Assembly (NCBI GenBank): GCA_028712175.1
Contig: JAQTQQ010000004.1
Coordinates: forward strand, 84,560-137,481
Direction of reading: 5' to 3'
Length of the DNA stretch: 52,922 bases
From: Candidatus Omnitrophota bacterium
GTDB lineage: Bacteria > Omnitrophota > Gorgyraeia > Gygaellales > Profunditerraquicolaceae
The translations under genes and the position numbers were made by a program. This document shows positions 35,163-44,267 of this stretch, piece by piece; within the stretch, counting starts at the first letter, position 1, and every line of letters begins with the position of its first letter. A model generated the notes under the pieces. It did no database searches. It was not told the origin of the DNA and saw only the letters and a program-made list of their open reading frames with translations.

Positions 35163-36601
35163 TTTTGCTGTTTAATTATTTTTGCTGCCATGGCTAAAGC
35201 CTGTTTTTTGTTTTTAATTTTACCGATAGCCTGCGCCTCTTCCAGCTCATCAAGCACTGTACCGATTAAAGGAGATCCAGGTAATCTAAATTTTCTTATA
35301 ATATCATCGCCGTTTATAAGACGAACCGGTTTTTTCTCGCTGTTTTTCTTAAGCAGCCTGCCAATCAAGAGTTTAATCATTTTCTCATGGCGCAGGCGCG
35401 AAAGCGCGGTAGTCAACGGCCCCTTAGTTGCGCGCTGGTCAGCCAGGGATAATAAAATTACGGCTAAGGCATCGCTCCCTGTGTCCCGGAAATAACGAAA
35501 AATTGCCCTCTCGGTAGGACGCTGGTTATCCGCAAGATACCCCGGCCTTAGATGCCAGAGCACGATTCTTTCTAAAGAACGGCACTCTTCATTAGATAAT
35601 TTTATTCTGCGGCAGATACTCCGGGTTATACCTAAACCTATTCTTTCATGGCCATGGAAAATAATCTTTTTCTTTTCCCTGCGCAATGCCTTTGGCTTAC
35701 CTACATCGTGCAAAATGCAGGCAAACTTGAGCAGGCTTGATCTTTTGCGTAATCCGGCGAGCTCTTCGTTAAGATAATTATTGATCTGTTCTTTCTTAAT
35801 TGATTTTAGAATCAGCTCGAATTGGTTTAAGGTCTCTAAGGTATGCTGCCAGACATCAAGGTGATGATAGGGGCCTTGGCCGATATTGCGCATAGGCTTT
35901 ATTTCGGGGAATATTATCTCTAAAATTTTAAGTTTATCTAAAACGACCAAAGACTGATAGGCTGATGAACTTTCAAAGATCTTAAATAGTTCCTCCCGGA
36001 TGCGCTCAGGCGAAACGCTGCTAATCTTATTTCTCTCTTTTTTAGCCAGGCGCAGAGTTTCTTTGTCCATGCTAAATTTAAAGATGCAGCTAAAGCTAAA
36101 AGCACGCAGAATCCTTAATGGGTCTTCACTAAAAGATCCCGGCCCGGTAATTTTAATGGTCTTGGCTTTAAGATCTTTTCTTCCGGAATACGGATCGATA
36201 ACTAATGCATCCAAATCTTGTTTACTAAATACATCCCCCAAATTAAGAGCCATAGAATTTATCGTAAAATCACGGTGCAGGAGGTCTTTTTCTAGAGTTT
36301 TTGCGCGGAAATCAGACAGGTCAAAGGTATAAATCTTGCCGTCAATTTTCTTAACTAAACGACAGGCAGCGTGCTCCTCATCCAAAAGCACAAAAGCAGC
36401 CCTTAGGGATTCAGCGAGCAGGCGCCCGAAACTTAAGGCGCCGCGCTGCAGGCAAAAATCAAAATCCGGGTTTTCTTTCTTTCTTCTTAGGACCAAATCG
36501 CGCAGGGCTCCGCCCACAAGGTATAATTTTATTCTTTTGGCTTTGGCAAAATTATAAACTATACGCAGGATATCTTCTTCTTTTTCGCTGAATTTAAGCA
36601 T
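35159..36601 (-). CDS. cca: CCA-adding enzyme/poly(A) polymerase-family nucleotidyltransferase with HD domain
   Basis: 480 residues. The class II nucleotidyltransferase head has YLVGGALRDLVLRRKKENPD with FDF (GGxxRD and DxD motifs), LLHRDFTINSMALNLGD, VIDPYSGRKDLKAKTIKITG, FSEDPLRILRAFSF and SVSPERIREELFKI. An HD domain follows, with QHTLETL and CILHDVGKPKAL and a GHERIGLG loop. It adds or repairs CCA at tRNA ends; an A-adding or poly(A) variant cannot be told from motifs alone. It is the second gene of a run beginning with the DUF151 protein and overlaps the AsmA-like gene. Confidence 0.9.
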   Translation of the reverse strand: MLKFSEKEEDILRIVYNFAKAKRIKLYLVGGALRDLVLRRKKENPDFDFCLQRGALSFGRLLAESLRAAFVLLDEEHAACRLVKKIDGKIYTFDLSDFRAKTLEKDLLHRDFTINSMALNLGDVFSKQDLDALVIDPYSGRKDLKAKTIKITGPGSFSEDPLRILRAFSFSCIFKFSMDKETLRLAKKERNKISSVSPERIREELFKIFESSSAYQSLVVLDKLKILEIIFPEIKPMRNIGQGPYHHLDVWQHTLETLNQFELILKSIKKEQINNYLNEELAGLRKRSSLLKFACILHDVGKPKALRREKKKIIFHGHERIGLGITRSICRRIKLSNEECRSLERIVLWHLRPGYLADNQRPTERAIFRYFRDTGSDALAVILLSLADQRATKGPLTTALSRLRHEKMIKLLIGRLLKKNSEKKPVRLINGDDIIRKFRLPGSPLIGTVLDELEEAQAIGKIKNKKQALAMAAKIIKQQK

Positions 36602-36622
36602 AGTTTGGTCTTAGGCGGGTAC

Positions 36623-37036
36623 TTACTGCTTATCTTTGTTGAATATCTCGTATTGATTGATAATTGCATCTTCAACAAAAATCGGCGCATGGAACCTCAC
36701 CGCTAGCGCAATGCTGTCGCTTGGCCGGGCATCAATAGTCTTTAATCGTCCGTCTGCCAATTTAATAATGATCTTTGCGTGAAAAGTATTTTCTTCAAGC
36801 TTATCAATAACAATCTTATCAACAGACACGTTAAGGTCATTAAGCATGGTAAATATCAGATCATGCGTTAATGGCCGCGGCGGATTAAACCCGCTGATCT
36901 TCAGTTTTATAGCCGAGGCTTCATTTAAGCCGATTACAATAGGTAAAACCCTGCTGCCTCCCTTTTCCTTTAAGGCAATCAGCTGGTCATGCCTTTTCTC
37001 ATCAATTACAATCTTATTTAACTCCATCTCCACCAT
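36623..37036 (-). CDS. DUF151/bifunctional-nuclease family protein
   Basis: 137 residues. VLPIVIGLNEASAIKLKISG, PRPLTHDLIFTMLNDL and KTIDARPSDSIALAVRFHAP with IFVEDAI are the signature of DUF151 (BFN) proteins, reported as nucleases in plants and thermophiles. GAGGAG stands 5 bases before the ATG. A promoter with TTGTAA and TATAAT lies about 36 bases upstream, making this the likely first gene of a run through the CCA enzyme, AsmA, nth, trpB2 and yjbQ. Function in this organism is unknown. Confidence 0.9.
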   Translation of the reverse strand: MVEMELNKIVIDEKRHDQLIALKEKGGSRVLPIVIGLNEASAIKLKISGFNPPRPLTHDLIFTMLNDLNVSVDKIVIDKLEENTFHAKIIIKLADGRLKTIDARPSDSIALAVRFHAPIFVEDAIINQYEIFNKDKQ

Positions 37037-37071
37037 TACCGCTCCTCTGTATTTTTAGGCGATTATTTTAT

Positions 37072-37100
37072 ATTATAAAGCTTACTAGAGAGATTTACAA
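37072..37100 (-). promoter_or_regulatory. Sigma70-type promoter for the DUF151-cca-asmA run
   Basis: On the minus strand TTGTAA (37100-37095), exactly 17 bases, TATAAT (37077-37072). The predicted start near 37065 gives a leader of about 28 bases with a GAGGAG ribosome site. Confidence 0.6.
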
Positions 37101-37144
37101 GAAAATTCAGTTTTAGAAGGTATCCAAGGAAGGCTTATTGAAAA

Positions 37145-37348
37145 TTACACAATCTCAACCCGCTGTTGGCCAAATTCCACGCTATCATGCAAACGCAGCT
37201 TGCGGCGGATACGGTTTTCAACTTGGCCATTAACTTTGACCGCGCCCGACTGAATAATTTGCTTTGCCTGTGCTGCGCAAGGAGCCAATTTCAACACTTT
37301 AAGCAGATTATCCAGTTCAATAAAATCAGCTTTAAGCTGAAAATCCAT
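37145..37348 (-). CDS. Small S4-domain RNA-binding protein
   Basis: 67 residues, almost entirely an S4 domain. LDNLLKVLKLAPCAAQAKQI, then SGAVKVNGQVENRIRRKLR, is the RNA-binding helix-turn with the usual VNG-x-x-E-x-R-x-R-K finger. It resembles YbcJ/RlbA-type proteins linked to ribosome quality or assembly. Its gene follows the 53-residue membrane-protein gene with one base between, so it may be coupled to it. No clear ribosome site of its own. Confidence 0.88.
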   Translation of the reverse strand: MDFQLKADFIELDNLLKVLKLAPCAAQAKQIIQSGAVKVNGQVENRIRRKLRLHDSVEFGQQRVEIV

Positions 37349-37349
37349 A

Positions 37350-37511
37350 TTAACTATTTTGTTTTATTAGAACCAAGCCGCTTATTACCGAGAATATTAT
37401 CGTGGCAAAGTTATAGATGAGCCAATATGTGTCATTATTAATAACCATACCCATAATTGTCAAAATCGCTAAGGCTAATAATAAAACCCCAACTATTTTA
37501 TTCTTCTTCAT
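37350..37511 (-). CDS. Small two-helix membrane protein, 53 residues, unknown
   Basis: An open frame with a good GGAGG ribosome site 5 bases before the ATG. It reads MKKNKIVGVLLLALAILTIM, GMVINNDTYW and LIYNFATIIFSVISGLVLIK, with QNS at the end: two hydrophobic helices joined by a short polar turn, N-terminal positive charges inside. It ends one base before the S4 gene. No family recognised. The strong ribosome site and exact fit between features favour a real gene. Confidence 0.7.
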   Translation of the reverse strand: MKKNKIVGVLLLALAILTIMGMVINNDTYWLIYNFATIIFSVISGLVLIKQNS

Positions 37512-37570
37512 AGTTCCTCCCATTAAATATTCAGAACCTGATTTATTATTTCGACTTTTGACCTTGAGTT

Positions 37571-37617
37571 TTTAGCATTATGCGGCTTAGCTGATAGCTA
37601 TCAGCTAAGAACTAAAT
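37571..37617. repeat. Interspersed element with perfect 24-bp palindrome
   Basis: CTTAGCTGATAG and CTATCAGCTAAG (37586-37609) form an uninterrupted palindrome, followed by AACTAAAT as in the other elements. It lies between the 53-residue gene and the DUF1622 gene. It could form a cruciform or bind a dimeric protein; no T-run follows on either strand. Confidence 0.8.
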
Positions 37618-37629
37618 CAGCTCTTTGTA

Positions 37630-37956
37630 TCATATCTTTTTTAAATCTATAGTCAGAAAATAGCTCAATACTGTTCGGATCACAATAATCGCTCCCAATA
37701 TCCCTAAACTTTCCCAAGTAGGAGTAATGATGGTTTTAATGATATCTCCGGCAATAAAAAATTCCAAAGCCAAAACCAGATATCCTCCTAAACGAATACG
37801 CATAGTTTCATTTAACTGCGTGGTTTTACTTCTGTCCCCGGTCTCATTTTTGATAAATTCAAACAAGGCAATGCACACCCCCCAAATAATAATCAAAGCA
37901 CCCATGATGTTTAATACAAGGTTGATATTATTAATGATGCCATGCAGTGTATCCAT
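37630..37956 (-). CDS. DUF1622-family membrane protein
   Basis: 108 residues with three hydrophobic segments. NIMGALIIIWGVCIALFEFI, then RIRLGGYLVLALEFFIAGDI and IRTVLSYFLTIDLKK, are typical of DUF1622, whose role is unknown. The conserved RIRLGGYLVLALEF segment on the second helix is the clearest match. It stands apart from its neighbours by repeats and a 146-base gap to nrdR and is probably transcribed alone or with the small gene after it. Confidence 0.88.
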   Translation of the reverse strand: MDTLHGIINNINLVLNIMGALIIIWGVCIALFEFIKNETGDRSKTTQLNETMRIRLGGYLVLALEFFIAGDIIKTIITPTWESLGILGAIIVIRTVLSYFLTIDLKKI

Positions 37957-38102
37957 CTTATGCGCCTTCCTTTCTTTCTATAACAATTTATCCGGATTAT
38001 TCAATTGTACCCGGGGCTTATAAGAAAACAAACTGATTGAACTTGGAATGGTCACTTCCCCTATTGGAATAATGGTATCTGGCATTTTCTATTTTTATAT
38101 AT

Positions 38103-38570
38103 TCATTTTTTCTTCTTATCTTTCCCCAGAATATCCTTCAACTCCACCATAAACTGCCCTACATCCTTAAATTGTCTATAAACCGAAGCAAAACGCACAT
38201 AGGCAACATCATCGATTAACTTAAGCTTCTCCATGATCAACTCGCCGATCTTGCTTGATACTACCTCCCGGTCGCTTTTTTTCTGAATGGCGCGCTCAAC
38301 CTGCGTCACCACTTCCTCCATCTTCTCAACACTCACCGGCCGCTTTTCGCAGGCGCGGATAATCCCGGCTAAAACTTTTTTACGGTCAAATACCTCACGC
38401 CTGCCGTCTTTTTTGATGACAAGCAGCGAAACTTCCTCAACATATTCATAGGTAGTAAAGCGCTTGCCGCATTTTAAACATTCGCGCCTTCGCCTGACTG
38501 CCGATTCTTCGGCTGTAGCGCGGGAATCCACTACCTTATCTTCTTTATATCCGCAAAACGGACATCTCAT
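38103..38570 (-). CDS. nrdR: Transcriptional repressor NrdR
   Basis: ATP/dATP-sensing repressor of ribonucleotide reductase genes. 155 residues: zinc ribbon [17 protein letters not shown] with [17 protein letters not shown] (four Cys), then the ATP-cone domain [20 protein letters not shown] to [14 protein letters not shown]. It overlaps the dCMP deaminase gene by 4 bases, so two nucleotide-balance genes are co-expressed. No NrdR-box pair was recognised in the window and no nrd genes are present. Confidence 0.97.
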   Translation of the reverse strand: MRCPFCGYKEDKVVDSRATAEESAVRRRRECLKCGKRFTTYEYVEEVSLLVIKKDGRREVFDRKKVLAGIIRACEKRPVSVEKMEEVVTQVERAIQKKSDREVVSSKIGELIMEKLKLIDDVAYVRFASVYRQFKDVGQFMVELKDILGKDKKKK

Positions 38571-39031
38571 TTAAGCTTCCTTACCTTGATTTTTGCAGCT
38601 CTTAAAAATTCCATTGCCATTTTATCCGGATAACCCTGGGTAATTATAATCTCTTTTATCCCGGCATTAATCAGCATCTTGGCGCAGATTACGCAAGGCT
38701 GGGTTGTAGAATATAATGTCGCGCCTTTTACGCTTATGCCATGCAAGGATGCCTGGATAAGCGCATTCTGTTCGGCATGCAGCGCGCGGCATAATTCGTG
38801 GCGCTCTCCTGAAGGAACTTTCAGCTTCTGGCGCATACAGCCAATTTCAAAACAATGCTTAAGCCCGCTTGGCGCGCCGTTATAACCGGTGGCTAAAATT
38901 CTTTTCTCCCTCACCAAAACAGCCCCTACGCTACGGCGCAAGCAAGTAGACCTCTTGGAAACCAACTCTGCCATCTCTAAAAAATATTCATCCCAACTCG
39001 GCCGGCGATGTAAAATTTTTTTCTTTGTCAT
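38567..39031 (-). CDS. comEB: dCMP/cytidine deaminase family protein (ComEB-like)
   Basis: 154 residues. The zinc site is [14 protein letters not shown] (His and catalytic Glu) and [17 protein letters not shown] (PCxxC), preceded by [20 protein letters not shown], which marks dCMP deaminases. The reaction supplies dUMP for dTMP synthesis, and this fits coupling with nrdR and glyA (methylene-tetrahydrofolate supply). The gene follows glyA by 2 bases. ComEB is the family name only; a competence role is not implied. Confidence 0.93.
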   Translation of the reverse strand: MTKKKILHRRPSWDEYFLEMAELVSKRSTCLRRSVGAVLVREKRILATGYNGAPSGLKHCFEIGCMRQKLKVPSGERHELCRALHAEQNALIQASLHGISVKGATLYSTTQPCVICAKMLINAGIKEIIITQGYPDKMAMEFLRAAKIKVRKLK

Positions 39032-39033
39032 TA

Positions 39034-40278
39034 TTAAAATAACTCCGGATATAATGGAAATTTCTTGGTTAAAGCAACTGTGTCTAACTTGGTTTGCGCT
39101 AACTTTACCGCGTTGGCATTATTTTCAATGGCATCATTAATGAGGCAGGCGATCTTTTGCATTTCCGGCTCTTTCATTTTTCGCGTGCTTACTGCCGCGG
39201 TCCCCAAACGGATACCGCTTGTAACCAACGGACTCTTATCATCAAAAGGAATAAGGTTCTTATTTACCGTAATATTAACTTCTCCTAATATCCTTGAGGC
39301 ATCTTTACCCGTAACGTTCTTCGGATTTAAATCAACAAGCATCAAATGCGTATCCGTACCCCCTGAAACAATACGAAAACCTTTTTTCTCTAAGGAGCTT
39401 GCCAGCTCCACCGCGTTCTTAGTCAGTTGAATTTGATATTGCTTAAAATCCGGCTGCATTGCTTCGCCAAATGCCACGGCCTTGGCCGCCACCACATGCA
39501 TTAACGGACCGCCCTGGATTCCGGGAAATATCTGGCTATCAATTTTCTTGGCGAATTCTTTTTTACAAAGAATAAACCCTCCGCGGGGGCCGCGTAAAGT
39601 TTTATGCGTAGTTGAGGTGACAAATTCCGCATAAGGAACAGGCGAAGGATGAATGCCTGCGGCTACTAATCCTGCGATATGCGCCATGTCCACAAATAGA
39701 TAAGCCCCCACGCTATCTGCGATATGGCGGAATCTTTTAAAATCAATTGTCCTAGGATATGCCGATGCGCCGGCTAAAATCATCCTTGGCCTATGCTCCT
39801 TGGCTAATTGGGCAATTAGATCATAATCAAGGCTTTCGGTTTTTTTATCTACGCCATAGCCGACCATCTTAAAGAATCTTCCCGAAAAATTATGCGGATG
39901 GCCGTGGGTAAGATGGCCCCCTGCGGATAGGTCCATTGCTAGCACCGTATCTTGGGGTTTAACCGCGGCAAAATAAACTGCCATATTTGCCTGAGAACCT
40001 GAATGCGCCTGGACGTTTACATGCTCTGCGCCAAATAATTTCTTTGCCCTTTCTATTGCAAGGCTTTCGGCAATATCGACATATTCGCACCCACCGTACC
40101 AACGGCTGCCCGGGTATCCTTCGGCATACTTATTGGTTAACACCGATCCCTGCGCCTCTAAAACCGATAACGAGGTAAAATTCTCCGAGGCAATAAGCTC
40201 TAAATTATTATTCTGGCGGTTTAATTCTTTTTGAATTGCCGCATAAATCTCCGGGTCTGTAGTTTTTAAGTATCTCAC
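39034..40278 (-). CDS. glyA: Serine hydroxymethyltransferase
   Basis: PLP enzyme interconverting serine and glycine with tetrahydrofolate. 414 residues, the usual bacterial length. [54 protein letters not shown], the PLP lysine in [18 protein letters not shown] and SGIRLGTAA are typical. It lies in a run with rpiB and a Sua5-phosphatase gene, as in Firmicutes, and overlaps rpiB by 4 bases. One-carbon units from this enzyme feed both purine and thymidylate synthesis, whose genes are nearby. Confidence 0.98.
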   Translation of the reverse strand: MRYLKTTDPEIYAAIQKELNRQNNNLELIASENFTSLSVLEAQGSVLTNKYAEGYPGSRWYGGCEYVDIAESLAIERAKKLFGAEHVNVQAHSGSQANMAVYFAAVKPQDTVLAMDLSAGGHLTHGHPHNFSGRFFKMVGYGVDKKTESLDYDLIAQLAKEHRPRMILAGASAYPRTIDFKRFRHIADSVGAYLFVDMAHIAGLVAAGIHPSPVPYAEFVTSTTHKTLRGPRGGFILCKKEFAKKIDSQIFPGIQGGPLMHVVAAKAVAFGEAMQPDFKQYQIQLTKNAVELASSLEKKGFRIVSGGTDTHLMLVDLNPKNVTGKDASRILGEVNITVNKNLIPFDDKSPLVTSGIRLGTAAVSTRKMKEPEMQKIACLINDAIENNANAVKLAQTKLDTVALTKKFPLYPELF

Positions 40279-40736
40279 TTTGCGCCGCTCCTTATTAATT
40301 TATCAATACGGTTAATTAATTTTACTCTTCTTAAATGCCGCCCCCCTAAAAACTTGGTGTTTAACCACGCTATAACCATTTTCTTGGCTAAATCCGGTTT
40401 TACAAAACCCGAACCTAAAACCAAAACATTACTGTCATTGTGCTGGCGTGTTAGTTTTGCTATTTTTAAATTATGGCAAAGCGAAGCGCGCACTCCTGGC
40501 ACCCTATTAGCAACTATAGAAGTGCCTACTCCGCTTTTGCAAATTAGTATGCCGCGTCTGGCTTTTTTAAAAGAGATAGCTTTTGCTAATTCATAAGCGT
40601 AAAGCGGATAATCGCATCTTTCTCTGGAATACGTGCCCAAATCTTTGGCAGCGATACCTTTTTTCTCTAGAAATTTTTTTAGTTTTTCTTTTAAATCAAA
40701 TCCCGCATGATCCGAAGCAATCAATATCTTGCTCAT
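40275..40736 (-). CDS. rpiB: Ribose-5-phosphate isomerase B
   Basis: 153 residues. [60 protein letters not shown] and [20 protein letters not shown] with NVLVLGSG are the RpiB/LacAB signature. The usual catalytic CGTGIG segment reads CKSGVG with the Cys kept. It interconverts ribose-5-phosphate and ribulose-5-phosphate; ribulose-5-phosphate is also the substrate of KdsD. Overlaps glyA and the tsaC fusion by 4 bases each. Confidence 0.95.
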   Translation of the reverse strand: MSKILIASDHAGFDLKEKLKKFLEKKGIAAKDLGTYSRERCDYPLYAYELAKAISFKKARRGILICKSGVGTSIVANRVPGVRASLCHNLKIAKLTRQHNDSNVLVLGSGFVKPDLAKKMVIAWLNTKFLGGRHLRRVKLINRIDKLIRSGAK

Positions 40737-41794
40737 ATTATTTTACTTATCCTTTCTACGGCATCTTTAATAGTGGAAAATATTTCCTTATAAAATTCGT
40801 AGGACCCTCCAACAGGGTCGGCAATGTTTAAGCTATTGTCATTTATTTTAGCAAACTCTTTTAATAAAAACAGCCTATTTTTGACTCTGGGAGCAAGCTC
40901 TAAAACCCTCTCCTCGTGAATTTTTTCCATCACCAAAATAATATCCGCACGGTCAACTAACTCTTTTGTCACTCTTTGGGCCCGGTGCATCCCTGCATCT
41001 ATGCCTTCTTGCGCAAGCACCTGCCGCGTCTCAAAACTTGCGCCGGCGCCCTCAAGCGCCATCATCCCGGCGCTTGAAACCTCGACATCTTCTCTTTTCA
41101 TTTTTGTCAGGAGTTTTTTTAAATACATCTCCGCCATTACTGAACGGCAGGAATTTCCTGTGCAGACAAAAAGTATTCTTTTAAATTTAGTTACAGCGTT
41201 TATCTCTTCGTCTTTTATTGCGCCGTATCTGACTATCTTTAACGTCCCGGCCGATAAATCAACGATGGTAGATTCTACCCCCAATTTTGTCGGGCCTGCA
41301 TCGATAGCTAAATCCACAAGGCCGTCCAGGTCTTTAATTGCTTGCTGAAAATCTCCGGGCGCAGGATTATCCGAAATATTCGCCGAAGGACAAGCCAGAG
41401 GAACATCCGCCCGAGCGATAACCCCTAAAGCAATCTGATTATCCGGAATGCGCAGGCCGACTTTATTCTGTTCCGCTGCATTTAATATAATTGTAAGCGG
41501 GCCGGGCCAAAATTTATGCATTAGCTTGTAGGCAACCACGGGTATATCCCGGCTAAATTCTTCGGCCCTTGCTTTATCCGAAATAAGTATGGCAAAAGGT
41601 TTATCCTTGGGCCGTTTTTTAATTTCATAGAGCTTATCCAGCGCTTTTTTATCTAAGGAATTTGCGGCAACTCCGTAAACAGTATCTGTCGGTATAATTA
41701 CTAACCCGCCGCTTGTTATAATTTTAGCCGCCTGATTAATAAGGGAATCTTGCGGCTGAAGCGGATTAATTTTTATTATCTTTGTCAAACTCAT
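40733..41794 (-). CDS. Fusion of threonylcarbamoyl-AMP synthase (Sua5/YrdC) and low-molecular-weight phosphatase
   Basis: 353 residues. Residues 1 to about 195 are a YrdC domain: IIPTDTVYGVAANSLDKKAL, KKRPKDKPFAILISD, RIPDNQIALG, LACPSANISDNPAPGDFQQA and GVESTIVDLS. It makes threonylcarbamoyl-AMP for the universal t6A tRNA modification. From about 205 a low-Mr protein-tyrosine-phosphatase domain follows with the loop VCTGNSCRSVMAEM (Cys211 nucleophile, Arg at +6) and the acid in IADPVGGSYEFY. In B. subtilis the same neighbours are separate genes, ywlC and the arginine phosphatase ywlE next to rpiB and glyA. The residue after Asn is Ser, whereas YwlE has Thr there. It overlaps purE by 4 bases. 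Confidence 0.93.
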   Translation of the reverse strand: MSLTKIIKINPLQPQDSLINQAAKIITSGGLVIIPTDTVYGVAANSLDKKALDKLYEIKKRPKDKPFAILISDKARAEEFSRDIPVVAYKLMHKFWPGPLTIILNAAEQNKVGLRIPDNQIALGVIARADVPLACPSANISDNPAPGDFQQAIKDLDGLVDLAIDAGPTKLGVESTIVDLSAGTLKIVRYGAIKDEEINAVTKFKRILFVCTGNSCRSVMAEMYLKKLLTKMKREDVEVSSAGMMALEGAGASFETRQVLAQEGIDAGMHRAQRVTKELVDRADIILVMEKIHEERVLELAPRVKNRLFLLKEFAKINDNSLNIADPVGGSYEFYKEIFSTIKDAVERISKII

Positions 41795-42273
41795 ACCTTA
41801 ATTTTAGTTTTCTTAATTTTATTGCGCATCTGTTTCTTATATTTAAGAAGTTTTGCGCTAATTTTTTTATCGCCAAGCCCAAGTATAGCCAAAACAAAAA
41901 GTGCGGCATTTTTCGCTCCTGCCTTACCAATTGCCATCGAGGCAACCGGAACTCCTCCGGGCATCTGCACGGTAGATAAAAGCGAATCCATCCCTTTTAA
42001 GCTTGAAGTTTCGATTGGAATTCCGATAACCGGCAGAACTGTATGCGCGGCGATTACGCCTGCTAACGCGGCTGCTCCTCCGGCTGCAGCGATAAAGACC
42101 TGGGTCCCTTTTTTAGGGGCTTGATCAACATATTCAGCCAATTCATAGGGGGTCCTATGCGCTGATAAAACCCGCACATCAAACTTGACTTTAAATTCTT
42201 TTAATACCTTGATCCCTTCGTTAACAGTTGCTAAATCCGACTTACTACCCATGATTATGCATATTTTTGCCAT
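41791..42273 (-). CDS. purE: N5-carboxyaminoimidazole ribonucleotide mutase
   Basis: Purine synthesis step six. 160 residues: IIMGSKSDLATVNEGIKVL, VRVLSAHRTPYELAEYVDQA, AAAGGAAALAGVIAAHTVLP, VIGIPIETSSLKGMDSLLST and VQMPGGVPVASMAIGKAGA are the class I PurE pattern, which goes with PurK; no purK is seen in the window. It follows purD by 11 bases and overlaps the Sua5-phosphatase fusion. Confidence 0.97.
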   Translation of the reverse strand: MAKICIIMGSKSDLATVNEGIKVLKEFKVKFDVRVLSAHRTPYELAEYVDQAPKKGTQVFIAAAGGAAALAGVIAAHTVLPVIGIPIETSSLKGMDSLLSTVQMPGGVPVASMAIGKAGAKNAALFVLAILGLGDKKISAKLLKYKKQMRNKIKKTKIKV

Positions 42274-42284
42274 ATCCTCCCCCT

Positions 42285-43556
42285 TTATTTTAAAGCTTTC
42301 TTTGCGATATCCTTGCGGTAATGCATACCTTCAAAATTTATTTTCTCCACTGCCGCATAGGTTTTATTGATCGCATCTTTAATCGTCGCGCCCAACGCGG
42401 TTACGTCGAGGACCCTCCCTCCGTTAGTTAGAATTGTGTTTTCCATTTGCCTAGTGCCGGCATGAAAAATAACCACATCCGGCATCCGCCCGGCTTGGTC
42501 TAACCCGGTAATCTCTTTATCTTTTGGGTAATTCCCCGGATAACCTGCGCTTGCGCAAACGACACAAACACAAGCCCTGCTATCCCACTCCAAAGATCCT
42601 ATTTTAGAAAGTCTGCCTTCGCTTGCTGCCAACATCACTTCTACAAGATCCGATTTTAATCTGGGCAATATTACCTCTGTCTCTGGATCGCCGAAGCGCA
42701 CATTAAACTCTAAAGCCTTGGGGCCGTCTTTAGTCAACATTACTCCGGCGTACAAAACCCCGCGGTATCCTATTCCTTCCTGAACAAGCCCGTCTATAGC
42801 GCGGTAAATTATTTTTTGTTTGATCTCCTCTAAAATATCCGGCGTAACTATCGGAGCGGGAGAATACGCACCCATGCCTCCGGTATTCGGGCCCTCGTCA
42901 TTATCAAATACCCTTTTATGATCTTGAGAAGTAACCAAGGTAACCACATCTTTTGAATCGGTAATTACCAGAATCGAGGCCTCTTCCCCGCTCAAGCACT
43001 CCTCAATAACAATTTGAACCCCCGCTTCACCGAAAATCTTAGCCTGCATCATCGAAGTTACGGCATTTTTTGCTTCCTCAATAGTGCCGGCCACAACCAC
43101 GCCTTTACCCGAAGCTAAACCGCTAGCTTTAACTACGCACGGAACACCGATTTCATCAATATATTTTTTTGCCTCCTCCGGGCTGTTAAAGACCTTAAAC
43201 TCCGCGGTGGGCACTTTATATTTTGCCATTAACTCTTTAGAAAAAACCTTGCTTGCCTCAAGATTTGCGGCTTTGATGTTCGGCCCAAATATTTTAAGCC
43301 CGGATTTTTCAAATTCATCAACAATGCCTAAAGACAAAGCTACCTCTGGGCCAACCACTGTAAGATCAATTCTTTCCTTGCGCGCAAACCCAAGTAAACC
43401 GAAAACATCATCAGCTTTTATATCGATACACTCGGCAAGCCCGGCAATTCCGCCGTTACCGGGCGCGCAAAATACCTTATCCACCAGTTTGGATTGGGCG
43501 ATCTTCCAAACCAGCGCATGTTCTCGTCCTCCGGAGCCTACAACTAATATACGCAT
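42285..43556 (-). CDS. purD: Phosphoribosylamine-glycine ligase
   Basis: Second step of purine synthesis. ATP-grasp enzyme of 423 residues: ILVVGSGGREHALVWKIAQS, FCAPGNGGIAGL, KASGLASGKGVVVAG, EECLSGEEASILVITD, SQDHKRVFDNDEGPNTGGMG and LEFNVRFGDPETEVILPRLK. These match PurD from end to end. It starts a purD-purE pair that continues into the Sua5-rpiB-glyA run and begins 24 bases after an unknown secreted protein gene. Confidence 0.98.
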   Translation of the reverse strand: MRILVVGSGGREHALVWKIAQSKLVDKVFCAPGNGGIAGLAECIDIKADDVFGLLGFARKERIDLTVVGPEVALSLGIVDEFEKSGLKIFGPNIKAANLEASKVFSKELMAKYKVPTAEFKVFNSPEEAKKYIDEIGVPCVVKASGLASGKGVVVAGTIEEAKNAVTSMMQAKIFGEAGVQIVIEECLSGEEASILVITDSKDVVTLVTSQDHKRVFDNDEGPNTGGMGAYSPAPIVTPDILEEIKQKIIYRAIDGLVQEGIGYRGVLYAGVMLTKDGPKALEFNVRFGDPETEVILPRLKSDLVEVMLAASEGRLSKIGSLEWDSRACVCVVCASAGYPGNYPKDKEITGLDQAGRMPDVVIFHAGTRQMENTILTNGGRVLDVTALGATIKDAINKTYAAVEKINFEGMHYRKDIAKKALK

Positions 43557-43580
43557 TTACCTTCCCTTTTCTAATATTGC

Positions 43581-44267
43581 TTAAAACACATCGCCTGATT
43601 TAAGTGTAACCGCGAAAACATCCGAGAACGGGCGATCAGCTATCCAGCTATCCATAACCAGAATATCCTTTACCGGCTCATCCTTACGGGGATTGGTAAA
43701 ACTAATATGAAACATGCTGCATTTTTTGCGTACCGGGTTTTCACCCAGAGACTTAATCCTTGCCCCATCTTTACTCCATGAACCCGGGCCTAAACTAAAC
43801 CAATCCCAAAATACAGGCACGGACATTTCTTTATAAACTCCGTCTTCATAAACAAAAATAACCGTAAGTGTTGCGTAAAAGTACTTGTCTCCGTACAAAC
43901 GCATTAATCCGTCATGCTCATAACTATTGCCGTAATTTCCTCCTGCCAAGAAATGAACTTCCTCAACCTTTATCCCGGCTGAAATAGGAAGAGAAAAAAT
44001 ATTATTACCTTCAAGGTTAAGCCTTCCGTAATCGATCCAATTACTTGCCCCGCGAACCAGAAAATTAATCCCGTCGTATTTCAAATATTTATGGGCAAAC
44101 TGGTTGGGCCCTGCACCCGGCAGGCTAAAATTCTGACGGGTATCTTTGCTAAGATAATAGTAATCCCCCTGCCTTTCCCACTCTCCTGCCAGACAAACAG
44201 GCAGGCCCGTAAAAAACAGCGCCAAAGGTAAAAACACTGTTGCTATAACAGATAAAATTTTCTTCAT
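43581..44267 (-). CDS. Secreted or periplasmic protein of unknown function
   Basis: 228 residues with a clear signal peptide (MKKILSVIATVFLPLALFF, cleavage probably after VCLAG). The mature part is rich in Tyr, Trp and Gly and looks like a beta structure: GEWERQGDYYYLSKDTRQN, YLKYDGINFLVRGASNWIDY, LAGGNYGNSYEHDGLMRLYG and VFWDWFSLGP. This is reminiscent of carbohydrate-binding modules in having jelly-roll-like aromatic turns, but no family is recognised. Three bases of overlap link it to the YbaB gene (1-base overlap of stop and start). Confidence is high that it is a gene, low on role. Confidence 0.75.
   Translation of the reverse strand: MKKILSVIATVFLPLALFFTGLPVCLAGEWERQGDYYYLSKDTRQNFSLPGAGPNQFAHKYLKYDGINFLVRGASNWIDYGRLNLEGNNIFSLPISAGIKVEEVHFLAGGNYGNSYEHDGLMRLYGDKYFYATLTVIFVYEDGVYKEMSVPVFWDWFSLGPGSWSKDGARIKSLGENPVRKKCSMFHISFTNPRKDEPVKDILVMDSWIADRPFSDVFAVTLKSGDVF

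Noticed and set aside
37978-38085. 35-codon minus-strand open frame upstream of the DUF1622 gene
   Set aside because: MPDTIIPIGEVTIPSSISLF and so on is plausible as a peptide but has no ribosome site and no family; too short to support alone. The 146-base gap otherwise shows nothing.
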